Below, one piece after another: positions 1 through 7,398 of a stretch of 64,000 bases of DNA. A model generated the notes under the pieces. The model had not been told where the DNA came from. It was given only the letters and a program-made list of their open reading frames with translations, and ran no database searches. Source of the DNA: Noviherbaspirillum saxi (lineage in GTDB: Bacteria; Pseudomonadota; Gammaproteobacteria; Burkholderiales; Burkholderiaceae_D). Within the stretch, counting starts at the first letter, position 1; each line of letters begins with the position of its first letter. A program made the translations under genes and the position numbers. The stretch is taken from contig NZ_QYUO01000002.1 of NCBI RefSeq assembly GCF_003591035.1, positions 1,426,001 to 1,490,000 of the forward strand, given 5' to 3'.

Positions 1-2
1 TC

Positions 3-134
3 GATGCCGAACAATCGCTTGGCCAGAGCCAGAACACCCTGGTCAACAACGGCAACAACGCCGCTTTCGTTTCCGGCATCACTTCCACCGTGAAACCGCA
101 TCAGCATGGCACCAACACCATCAACTTCGGCTAA
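3..134 (+). CDS. C-terminal end of a double-glycine-type secreted peptide precursor (5' part outside window)
   Basis: An open frame enters from the left edge and stops with TAA at 132-134. It encodes 43 residues rich in Asn, Gln and Gly (for example SQNTLVNNGNN) with no cysteine. The composition matches the core regions of the two downstream peptides (223-489 and 619-903), so I infer it is a third member of the same family and the first of a tandem set. The diagnostic leader with the Gly-Gly type cleavage site would lie left of the window, so membership rests on composition and position only. It could instead be the tail of a longer Asn-rich surface protein. Confidence 0.5.
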   Translation, partial: DAEQSLGQSQNTLVNNGNNAAFVSGITSTVKPHQHGTNTINFG

Positions 135-155
135 TCCCTGTGAGCGAACCCCGAC

Positions 156-176
156 GGTGGAGGCCAGTCCTCCACC
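156..176 (+). other. Intercistronic stem-loop between peptide genes
   Basis: A perfect 8-bp inverted repeat (GGTGGAGG at 156-163 and CCTCCACC at 169-176) with a 5-nt loop lies in the 88-nt gap between the first stop codon and the next peptide ATG. No T-run follows, so it is not a textbook intrinsic terminator. A role in mRNA processing or in unequal expression of the peptides is possible but is inference. Confidence 0.5.
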
Positions 177-222
177 TACCGGATCCGCATCCCACCTCAC
201 CATACATTCCAGGAGTTACACC

Positions 223-489
223 ATGTCCACCATCGCCATTCACGATCTCGCCAACAGCACCGAACTCGACCAGCGCGCCATGTCGCGTGTACGCGGCGGC
301 ACCAACAGCTGGCTCGCCGGCCTGGGTCCGATTGCCAACATCAATGTCGGCGTCACCCAAAACCTGAACCAGTTCCAAAACGTCGAAGTCAACACTCTCA
401 ACAATGTCGGCGTCATCGGTGCAGGTTTCGTACCGCCCCATATCACTGTCAATCCTTCGCAGTGGGGCAATATCAGCGCGACCGTGTAA
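223..489 (+). CDS. Leader-bearing Asn-rich secreted peptide precursor, 88 aa
   Basis: The chosen ATG at 223 follows AGGAG (211-215) with 7-nt spacing; the longer upstream reading has no such site. The product starts MSTIAIHDL and reaches ELDQRAMSRVRGG at residues 14-26. That is an amphipathic leader ending in Gly-Gly, the site type cut by C39 peptidases, and such a peptidase is encoded in the ABC exporter at 3125-6184. The predicted core (residues 27-88) has no Cys and is rich in Asn, Val and Gly, with a patterned NINVGVTQNLNQ stretch, so lanthionine or disulfide chemistry is excluded. Its leader matches the next peptide at about 12 of 26 positions with no gap, while the cores differ. I do not recognise a named family. 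Export as a bacteriocin, signal or surface peptide is inference. Confidence 0.78.
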   Translation: MSTIAIHDLANSTELDQRAMSRVRGGTNSWLAGLGPIANINVGVTQNLNQFQNVEVNTLNNVGVIGAGFVPPHITVNPSQWGNISATV

Positions 490-542
490 AAACGGCACTG
501 GCTGAGGGACAACTAAGGATGCGGACACCTACTATGCGCCAT

Positions 543-558
543 TGGCACGCCAATTGCT
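543..558 (+). promoter_or_regulatory. Sigma54 (-24/-12) promoter upstream of peptide gene 619-903
   Basis: TGGCACGCCAATTGCT matches the RpoN consensus TGGCACG-N4-TTGCW exactly. The invariant GG is at 544-545 and GC at 556-557, the required 12-nt apart. The predicted start is near 569, leaving about 50 nt of leader RNA before the ATG at 619. An enhancer-binding protein of the sigma54 class is encoded at 1812-3128, which supports function. Confidence 0.85.
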
Positions 559-618
559 GTATGAAGAAGCAGGAGCATTTCTGACGCAATATAACCAACA
601 GCCACCTTGGAGACCATC

Positions 619-903
619 ATGACCACACTTTCTATCAAAGACCTTCCGCTGAACCGCGCCCTTGATTCCAAGGCAATGTCGGTCATTCGGGGCGCCGGCG
701 CACCATGGGTCTTCGGATGGATCAGGCCATATGTTGGTTCCACCCCTGCTTTCGGACCGGCTGTGAACTTTTTCCAGATCAACAATACCTATATCGCCGA
801 TCAGATGATCAACCAAATCCAGGTGGTTGACATTAACAACTCGGCATCGAATTCAAACATTAACGTCATCCTTGATGAACGCAGCACAAACCTGAAGCAT
901 TAA
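619..903 (+). CDS. Leader-bearing Asn-rich secreted peptide precursor, 94 aa
   Basis: The ATG at 619 follows the weak site TTGGAG; the in-frame start at 607 would remove the leader alignment. The product begins MTTLSIKDLP and reaches ALDSKAMSVIRGA at residues 14-26, the same leader length as the preceding peptide, with Gly-Ala instead of Gly-Gly at the presumed C39 cleavage site (Gly-Ala is a tolerated variant in such leaders). The core (about residues 27-94) has no Cys, starts with an aromatic patch (APWVFGWIRPYVG) and continues with an Asn/Ile-rich segment. It is transcribed from the sigma54 promoter at 543-558, possibly together with the phosphatase that starts 104 nt after its stop. The function of the mature peptide is unknown. 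Confidence 0.78.
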   Translation: MTTLSIKDLPLNRALDSKAMSVIRGAGAPWVFGWIRPYVGSTPAFGPAVNFFQINNTYIADQMINQIQVVDINNSASNSNINVILDERSTNLKH

Positions 904-1006
904 GCACGCAAGGCCGAGGATTTTGGATGTACGATGTTTATACGACGCGCGGCGGAACGTTGCCCCGCATGGCGTCGCGATGACGGCATGATTCGTGGAG
1001 ACTGTG

Positions 1007-1777
1007 ATGACTGATGCAACACACTTTCGATGGACATCCTCGTCGCGCTCCCACGTGGGCTTGATCCGTGAAATCAACGAGGATTCGTTTCTCGATCGGC
1101 CCGAGCGCGGCATGTGGGCAGTCGCCGACGGCATGGGCGGACACTCTTTGGGGGATTATGCGAGCCGCATGGTGGTCGCCCGACTGGACGACATTCCCTA
1201 TCCTGGCGATCTGAAAAATTTTTTGATCGAAGCGAAGAACCGGCTGCAATCGGCCAACCACGACCTGCGCCAGGAAGCGATCGTGCGCGACGTCTATATC
1301 ATCGGCAGCACCGCCGTCGTTCTTCTGGCATGGGAAAGTGAGTGCGGCTATCTGTGGGCAGGAGACAGCCGCATCTACCGGTACCGGCAGGGCGAACTGC
1401 AACTGCTGACGCGCGATCATAGCCAAGTCGAGGAACTCAAGGCCCGCGCCGGACTCAGCGACGAAGAAGCACAGCAACATGCGACACGCAACATGATTAC
1501 CCGCGCAGTGGGCGCAGCCGACATGCTGGAAATCGATGAAAACGTGGTGCAGGTCGACGACGGCGACATGTTCCTGTTATGCAGCGACGGTTTGAGCAAT
1601 GCAGTCAGCGAGCAGGAAATGCGCAACGCGCTTTCGGTTGGCGATTGTGGGCAGGCATCCGAAACCTTGATCAACATGGCGCTCAACGGCGGCGGACGAG
1701 ACAATATTTCCGCGGTTGTCGTGCGCGTGGACGATGATCGCAGAGGTGACATGACGGCGCTGAATCCGGCGCTGTGA
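1007..1777 (+). CDS. PP2C-family Ser/Thr protein phosphatase
   Basis: This 256-residue protein is a full PPM/PP2C phosphatase of the bacterial Stp/PrpC type, which removes phosphate from Ser/Thr using two or three Mn/Mg ions. Motifs appear in order: GLIREINEDSF, WAVADGMGGH (metal-binding Asp), GSTAV, AGDSRIYRYR, LTRDHS, ITRAVG, LLCSDGLSN and GGRDNISAVVV (metal-binding Asp). The ATG at 1007 is preferred over an in-frame GTG at 995 because GGAG at 997-1000 is spaced 6 nt from it. It follows the peptide genes and converges on the sigma54 activator with a 34-nt gap. No Ser/Thr kinase is visible in the window, so its substrate is unknown; the activator or exporter are candidates by position only. 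No membrane segment is seen. Confidence 0.93.
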   Translation: MTDATHFRWTSSSRSHVGLIREINEDSFLDRPERGMWAVADGMGGHSLGDYASRMVVARLDDIPYPGDLKNFLIEAKNRLQSANHDLRQEAIVRDVYIIGSTAVVLLAWESECGYLWAGDSRIYRYRQGELQLLTRDHSQVEELKARAGLSDEEAQQHATRNMITRAVGAADMLEIDENVVQVDDGDMFLLCSDGLSNAVSEQEMRNALSVGDCGQASETLINMALNGGGRDNISAVVVRVDDDRRGDMTALNPAL

Positions 1778-1811
1778 CAATACGCCGCAATTAGCCTGTA
1801 CATATTCGGCG

Positions 1812-3128
1812 CTACCGGCGCTGGATGGGCGTGTCGCCATTTCCGTCAGGCTGCACAGCCTGACGGCGAAAGTCCTTCGAATGAATGCCATGCTTTTTCA
1901 GCAGCATCTGCAAATGCGAACGGTTCATGTCGCAACGTCTGGCCAGTTCCGCCACCGTACCACCCACTTCCTTCAAACCTTTTTCCAGAAAGGCCTTTTC
2001 CGCCTCATCGCTGGCAATTCTCCTTGCGTCGCTCAATGAAGCGGGCGTGGCGTCCGGGATCGCGGTGCTTTCGTTTACCGTGGTCGCCGCAGTCTGGTTT
2101 TTCGGACGTATGTCGACCGGCAAGTGCACTGTATCGGCGGTTTCTCCGGCAAGACAGGAAAGGCGATAAATGAGATTGCGCAGTTCGCGTATGTTGCCGG
2201 GATAGGAATAAGACAGCAGGAAGGCGCGCAGCGCCGGCGACATTTTCACTGGGCGCCGCTTGAGCATTTCCGCCGCCTCGTCGCAGAAATAAGAGAACAG
2301 CAGCGGAATCTCATCCTTGCGCTCGCGCAGCGGCGGCAGGCTGACATGGATCACGCTCAGGCGATAGAACAGATCTTCGCGGAATGTTCCCTCTTCGCTG
2401 AGACGCCGCAGGTTCTTGTTGGTAGCGGCGACGATGCGGGCGTCGACGACGATCGGTTCATCCGAACCCACCCGCTGGATTTCGTGCGACTCCAGCACTC
2501 GCAGCAGCTTGACCTGACCGGGCAGCGGCAGTTCGCCGATTTCGTCGAGGAATATTGTGCCCTTATGCGCGCTTTCAAATTTTCCCTTGCGATCGTTCGC
2601 CGCGCCGGTGAATGCGCCCTTCTTGTGTCCGAACAGTTCAGACTCCAGCAGGTTGTCCGGAATCGCGCCGCAGTTGACGGAGATATACGGTTTGTCGGCG
2701 CGCGAGCCATTCGCATGGATCACTTTCGCCATCAACTCCTTGCCGGTACCGCTTTCACCATCGATCAGCACCGGCAGATCGGTCGGCGCCGCTTTTTCCG
2801 CGACTTCCAGCGCATCAAGCAATTCGGGGTTATCGCCAAACGTCCCTTCGAACACGAAGCTGCGTTCCAGCAAGGCTTGACGGCGTTGTCCCGGCAATTT
2901 TTCGGTCGGTTCGACTTCCGCGGCTGCAGCCTTGACGAACCGCTCCTTGTGAGAGAGTTGCAGGATTTCATCGCGCAAGGTGTTCGACTGACGCAGCAGC
3001 TTTTCGATTTCCGGCCGTTCCAGCCGCGACGCCCAGCGCAGGGTGGTACGCAGGATCTCGATCTTTTCGATCAAGCCCGCATACGACATCGCTGAACTGC
3101 CAGGTGTGCCAGGTTGAAAGAGTTTCAT
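1812..3128 (-). CDS. Sigma54-dependent transcriptional activator without receiver domain
   Basis: The 438-residue protein has an N-terminal region of about 95 residues that is helical and charged, with no receiver, GAF or PAS signature. An AAA+ sigma54-interaction domain follows: Walker A GESGTGK at 124-130, GAFTGA at 171-176 (the loop that contacts sigma54) and Walker B TIFLDEIGE. The C-terminus is a Fis-type helix-turn-helix (VAELARRCDMNRSHLQMLLKK). It would activate RpoN promoters by ATP hydrolysis, and the -24/-12 promoter at 543-558 is the obvious target. Its ATG overlaps the exporter stop codon as ATGA, so it is probably translationally coupled to the exporter. How it is switched is not visible; the PP2C enzyme next door makes control by Ser/Thr phosphorylation a guess worth noting. 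Confidence 0.92.
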   Translation of the reverse strand: MKLFQPGTPGSSAMSYAGLIEKIEILRTTLRWASRLERPEIEKLLRQSNTLRDEILQLSHKERFVKAAAAEVEPTEKLPGQRRQALLERSFVFEGTFGDNPELLDALEVAEKAAPTDLPVLIDGESGTGKELMAKVIHANGSRADKPYISVNCGAIPDNLLESELFGHKKGAFTGAANDRKGKFESAHKGTIFLDEIGELPLPGQVKLLRVLESHEIQRVGSDEPIVVDARIVAATNKNLRRLSEEGTFREDLFYRLSVIHVSLPPLRERKDEIPLLFSYFCDEAAEMLKRRPVKMSPALRAFLLSYSYPGNIRELRNLIYRLSCLAGETADTVHLPVDIRPKNQTAATTVNESTAIPDATPASLSDARRIASDEAEKAFLEKGLKEVGGTVAELARRCDMNRSHLQMLLKKHGIHSKDFRRQAVQPDGNGDTPIQRR

Positions 3129-6100
3129 GCCGCGCTCAACTGCTTTTGCACCAGTTGGTAATACATGCCGCGCCGGTCGACCAGTTCGTCATGCTGCCCT
3201 TGTTCCACGATCGCGCCTTCATACAACACCAGGATCTTGTCCGCACGCATGATGGTGCTGAGCCTGTGCGCAATGATGACTGCGGTGCGGCCCTTCAGGA
3301 TCTCGTGCATGTTGGTGATGATATTGCTTTCCGACTGGGTGTCGAGCGCCGATGTGGCTTCGTCGAAAACCAGCAGGCGTGGATCGTGATACAGCGAACG
3401 CGCGATGCACAGGCGCTGTATCTGTCCACCCGACAGGCCGGTACCGCGCTCGCCGACCGTCTGTTCGTAGCCGAGGGGCATCTTGGCGATGAAGCCGTGT
3501 GCGTCGGCCATCTTCGCCACTTCCTCGATACGCCGCCGATCCGGACTGCTGTCGCCGCTGGCGATGTTTTCCGCGATCGTGCCGGAAAAGACAAGATTGC
3601 TTTGCATGACATAACCGACTTGCGCCCGGTAATAATCCTTGTCGATCATGTTCATGTCATAACCGTCGATGACGATCTTGCCATCGGTGGGTGCATAGAA
3701 CCCGACCAGCAGCTTGGCCAGCGTGGTCTTGCCTGAGCCGCTACGTCCGACCACGGCAACCAGTTCACCCGGCCTCATTTCGAAGCTGATGTTTTCCAGC
3801 ACATAGGATGTTTCGTTACCGCCATACCGAAAATACACATTGTCGAATTGGATCGCGCCCTGCAGGTCGGGAATCACGATACGCGAAGGCAGATCGGCAG
3901 GTTTCTGTTCCGGTTCCATATCCAGCACATCACCCAATCGTTCCATCGCGACCGCGGCATCATTGAGCCTGCTCCACAAGCCGACCAGGCCCATCAGCGG
4001 AGCCAGCACGCTGCCCATCAGCGCATTGAATGCGATCAGTTGTCCGACGCTGAGTTCGCGCGCAAGCACGAGGTTTGCGCCTACCCACAGAATGGCAATC
4101 GTGGTGGCTGCATTCAGAACCTGGCTGCCGAGTGATACAAGGATGTTGAAGGCTTGGGCGCGATATTGCACGTCCAGCGACTTCGCATATTTCTTTTCCC
4201 ATTTCAGGCGCACGGCGCGCTCTATTCCCATGCCCTTGATGGTTTCCACGCCGCCCAGCGTTTCCATCAGGAAGGCTTGTGCTTCGGTGGAAGTGGTGAA
4301 CGCTTCACGCGCATAGTTCTTGATTCTCGGCGTGACAACCACGGTCAATACCATGATGGGAATGATGAAGGCGATCAGTACCAGTGTCATCCTGGCGTTG
4401 TATAAGAACATGATCGAGAAATAGATGAACACCATCAACAGGTTCAGTATGGTGGTCACCGTCGACTCGGTCAGGAACGCGCGTATCGTCTGGTTTTCCT
4501 GGAAGCGTGCAAGGATGTCGCCGGTCTTGCGTTTGGCAAAGAATGAATACGGCAGCGACATCGTATGACGGAAGAAATGCGACATCATGGCAAAGTCCAT
4601 GTTGCGGACCATGAAGTTCGCCAGATAGGCCCTGATGGTGGTCATCAGTTGCGTGAACACGTTGGAGATGATGAGGCCGGCAATCAAGAGATGCAGCAGG
4701 CCGACATTCTGATGCACGATCACGCCGTCCAGGATGTTCTGAATGATCAGCGGCGGCACGAGACCGAGCATTTGAATCACGAAGGTCGCGACGAACAGAT
4801 GAAAGAGAATTGTCTTGTAAGGCTTCAGGTAGGCAATGAAGCGCAGCCATGGCGAGCGCGTCGCGGCCAGCTCGGCCATTTCGGTGCCGGGTGTAAACAA
4901 CAGGCAGGTGCCGCTCCATCCGCGCTCGAATTCCTCGACCGTCATCTTCCTGAAACCGAGTGCCGGATCGGCCACCCAAATGTTGCGCTTCGAGACGCCA
5001 TAGACCACGACGTAGTGATAGCCTTCCCAGTGAATGATAAAAGGCAGCTCGAAGCCCAGCAGCGCTTCATAGGTGCATTGCACGCCGCGTGTCGTAAAAC
5101 CCAGCGAATCGCCGACACGAGCCAGGCTGTCCAGCGTGGCACCCTGCGTCGTGACATTGGCCAACTCGCGCAGCTTGCCCAGCGTCATGGAGATCCCGTA
5201 ATGCTTGCATAGCATTGCCAGGCATGCAGCGCCGCAATCCATTTCTTCGGCTTGCTCTATCAGCGGGAAGCGCTTGATGACGCGTTCGCCATGCTCTGGC
5301 TGGGTACGCAGGTCGAGCGTGACTGGACGCTTGCGCCGGTCCGCCAGTTTCTTTTGCCTGTGCAACTCTCTTTCTATGAACTGGATGCGCTCTTCCAACG
5401 CCTCGCGCAGTTTCGGATTGCGCTCGACGATTTGGTGGATCGTCTTTTCGGGAATCACCAATAGCGTGGTATCGGCATTGGCCGTCACTGTCGCCATCTG
5501 CTCCTGGCGCATGACGCAGGCTTTTTCGCCAAAGATTTCGCCATCGCGCAAGGTCGCCAGCGGATACTCTTCGCCTGCTTCGCTGCGTACGATCCTCACT
5601 TCGCCATGACGCACCACATAGAGCCGCCGGTCATCGCGCGTATCCTGCTTCAGGATTTCCTTGCCCGCACTCACGCGCTTGACGCCGACGCTGCGGATGA
5701 ATTCTTCCAGCTCTTTTTTGTTAACCTTGCCTTTCAGATCGAACAGGCGGGCGACAAAGCCGCCGGCAGAACTGATCGCCACATAGCTGGTGACAAATGC
5801 ATAAGCGGCGGGATTCTGCAGAATCACCGGCTCGATCGCCTGACGGGGAATGAACAGCAATTCGGTCTTCACCGACGCGCGCACCGACGACTCGTGCCGG
5901 TAGTCACGCAGCATGGCGACGTCGGCGAATACCTCGCCGACCTTGCGTACGCCCATGCTGATTTCTTTTCCTTGCTCTTCGGTAAAGATGCGCACCGAAC
6001 CGGTCTTGATCACAAACAAGCCATGCGCCGGATCGCCTGCATTGCATACGGTGTCGCCAAAGGCATAGAAGCGCGACTCCGCCTGCGCGGCAAGCCTTTC

Positions 6101-6184
6101 AAGCTCGTCGCGCGTAAACGGCGACAAGATCTCTACGGATGAAAGGAATTCCGTAACCGGCTGGAGTTGTGATGGTGCATCCAT
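3125..6184 (-). CDS. Peptidase-containing ABC exporter with two cyclic-nucleotide-binding domains
   Basis: This 1019-residue exporter has four parts. Two cNMP-binding folds lie at about 15-135 and 150-270. A C39 peptidase lies at about 305-430, with the oxyanion Gln311, catalytic Cys317 in MDCGAACLAM, His390 and Asp406 all present. A six-helix ABC membrane domain spans about 445-740. The ATPase follows, with Walker A GRSGSGKTT, signature LSGGQ, Walker B LLVFDEATSALD and H-loop IIAHRLST. C39 exporters remove double-glycine leaders while pumping the peptide out, so the RGG/RGA peptides at 223-903 are the expected cargo. The doubled cNMP module suggests gating by cAMP or cGMP, as in HetC-like and NHLM-type exporters; the ligand is not known. 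It sits between a parvulin gene (19-nt gap) and the activator (4-nt overlap). No outer membrane or adaptor protein is encoded nearby. Confidence 0.94.
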   Translation of the reverse strand: MDAPSQLQPVTEFLSSVEILSPFTRDELERLAAQAESRFYAFGDTVCNAGDPAHGLFVIKTGSVRIFTEEQGKEISMGVRKVGEVFADVAMLRDYRHESSVRASVKTELLFIPRQAIEPVILQNPAAYAFVTSYVAISSAGGFVARLFDLKGKVNKKELEEFIRSVGVKRVSAGKEILKQDTRDDRRLYVVRHGEVRIVRSEAGEEYPLATLRDGEIFGEKACVMRQEQMATVTANADTTLLVIPEKTIHQIVERNPKLREALEERIQFIERELHRQKKLADRRKRPVTLDLRTQPEHGERVIKRFPLIEQAEEMDCGAACLAMLCKHYGISMTLGKLRELANVTTQGATLDSLARVGDSLGFTTRGVQCTYEALLGFELPFIIHWEGYHYVVVYGVSKRNIWVADPALGFRKMTVEEFERGWSGTCLLFTPGTEMAELAATRSPWLRFIAYLKPYKTILFHLFVATFVIQMLGLVPPLIIQNILDGVIVHQNVGLLHLLIAGLIISNVFTQLMTTIRAYLANFMVRNMDFAMMSHFFRHTMSLPYSFFAKRKTGDILARFQENQTIRAFLTESTVTTILNLLMVFIYFSIMFLYNARMTLVLIAFIIPIMVLTVVVTPRIKNYAREAFTTSTEAQAFLMETLGGVETIKGMGIERAVRLKWEKKYAKSLDVQYRAQAFNILVSLGSQVLNAATTIAILWVGANLVLARELSVGQLIAFNALMGSVLAPLMGLVGLWSRLNDAAVAMERLGDVLDMEPEQKPADLPSRIVIPDLQGAIQFDNVYFRYGGNETSYVLENISFEMRPGELVAVVGRSGSGKTTLAKLLVGFYAPTDGKIVIDGYDMNMIDKDYYRAQVGYVMQSNLVFSGTIAENIASGDSSPDRRRIEEVAKMADAHGFIAKMPLGYEQTVGERGTGLSGGQIQRLCIARSLYHDPRLLVFDEATSALDTQSESNIITNMHEILKGRTAVIIAHRLSTIMRADKILVLYEGAIVEQGQHDELVDRRGMYYQLVQKQLSAA

Positions 6185-6203
6185 GTGTGAGCCATTCCCG
6201 CCC

Positions 6204-6956
6204 CTACCGTGCTTCGATGATATGTTCCTGCGCCCGGCCTAGCAGCCAGTCCTCGCGCAATTGCCGCCGGATTTCTGCCGCGGCTTCCTCATCAAGCGTG
6301 GCCGGATGCTTTGCCGTGACGGTAAAGATTTCGAATTGCGACTTGTCATGCGAAGCAAACGGGCCCAGCAGGTCGCCGACCTTCGCATTGAAGACCCGCG
6401 CTTCGATATCGGTCTTGAGCGAACCGCGCAAAACCTTGCCGATCACGCCGCCCCGCTCCCGGGTGTCGGCGATCGAATGTTCGCGCGCCATCTCGGCAAA
6501 GCTGTCGGGATCGTCGCGCAGCACCGACATCATTTCCTTGGCTTTGCCTTCTGCATCGAGCACGATATGGCTGACTTCGATGCTGTCGAATTTCGGTGAA
6601 TTCAGCTTGAAGTATTCTTCGATCGCACGCTCGTTGCAGACCTTTGCGATCATTTTTTCCTGGTACAGCGCATCGGTGATAAATTCCTCGAACTCATCCA
6701 GGCTGACACCGAGCGCGTCCAGGTACTGGTTCATGTCGGCCGCGCGGTGCAAGCCCTGGACCCGGCGGAACTGGTCCGCTCGTTCCTGTATTTCCTCGGC
6801 CGACACCGGAATCCCGCCCTTCTTCGCCGCATTCACCGTCAGCTTGTCGCGCACGATCTGTTCGACCAGACTCTCGAACTGGCCGCCGAGCTTCAGTATC
6901 CTGACGAAGTCATCGACATTGATGACTTCGTCATCGATTCGCACTATATCCGTCAT
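6204..6956 (-). CDS. Cytoplasmic parvulin-type (PpiC/SurA-like) peptidyl-prolyl isomerase for peptide export
   Basis: The 250-residue protein has an N-terminal helical SurA-like chaperone region (about 1-120) and a parvulin domain at about 125-220. The parvulin motifs are EVSHIVL, FAEMAREHS, ERGGVIGKVLRG and GDLLGPFASHDKSQFEIFTV. Unlike SurA or PpiD it has no signal peptide or membrane anchor, so it should act in the cytoplasm. Isomerases of this kind recur beside C39-type peptide exporters and are annotated as peptide maturation factors. Here it is the first gene of the operon parvulin-exporter-activator, so holding the precursors in an export-ready state is a reasonable inference. Both complete peptide cores contain prolines. 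Confidence 0.85.
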   Translation of the reverse strand: MTDIVRIDDEVINVDDFVRILKLGGQFESLVEQIVRDKLTVNAAKKGGIPVSAEEIQERADQFRRVQGLHRAADMNQYLDALGVSLDEFEEFITDALYQEKMIAKVCNERAIEEYFKLNSPKFDSIEVSHIVLDAEGKAKEMMSVLRDDPDSFAEMAREHSIADTRERGGVIGKVLRGSLKTDIEARVFNAKVGDLLGPFASHDKSQFEIFTVTAKHPATLDEEAAAEIRRQLREDWLLGRAQEHIIEAR

Positions 6957-7398
6957 CGCATCTGCTCCTCATGGGGAAGACCCAGCGCCGATGCAGCAAG
7001 GCTGCCGGAATCTGAAGTCGTGCCGCACGCGTGCAGCATTACTGCATTGAACATGCTTCTGGAAAAAACCACTGACACATTATCTACCGCATTAAACACA
7101 ATAGTAAGTAAGTGCGGATGATCAAAGCTGTGTTTGCTCAAGGTCTTCTGCGGCAATTCTGCAATGTGCTTAATCACCGGAAAGTATGACTTGTGTCCGG
7201 CGATTTTCGTCGATTGGTAGCGACGCCTGCGGTTGTTCGACAGTAACATCCTCTACCCTGCCTGAAGGCGACATCGCGTCATTGCATGCAGGACGCTGTT
7301 GATTGACAATAATCCCGGTGCCGCTGCACAGCGCCGTCCATTCCCCCGTAGAATGGAGGCATGCCGTATTTCGGCTCTGACTCCATTCGACTTCTTCC
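6957..7398. other. Intergenic region between divergent parvulin operon and MYG1-like gene
   Basis: These 442 nt separate divergent genes and should carry both promoters. I searched for a sigma54 site facing the parvulin operon and found none with the required spacing, so that operon is probably transcribed by a different sigma factor than the peptide gene. A small hairpin (CCATTC/GAATGG near 7338-7356) precedes the rightward gene. No RNA gene or supported small ORF is visible. Confidence 0.5.

Noticed and set aside
995..1006. GTG at 995 as the PP2C start
   Set aside because: The GGAG at 997-1000 would lie inside the coding region; it serves the ATG at 1007 at normal spacing.
6957..7398. A sigma54 promoter for the parvulin-exporter-activator operon
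   Set aside because: The best candidate (near 6994-7010 on the minus strand) has only 9 nt between the GG and GC elements instead of 12.
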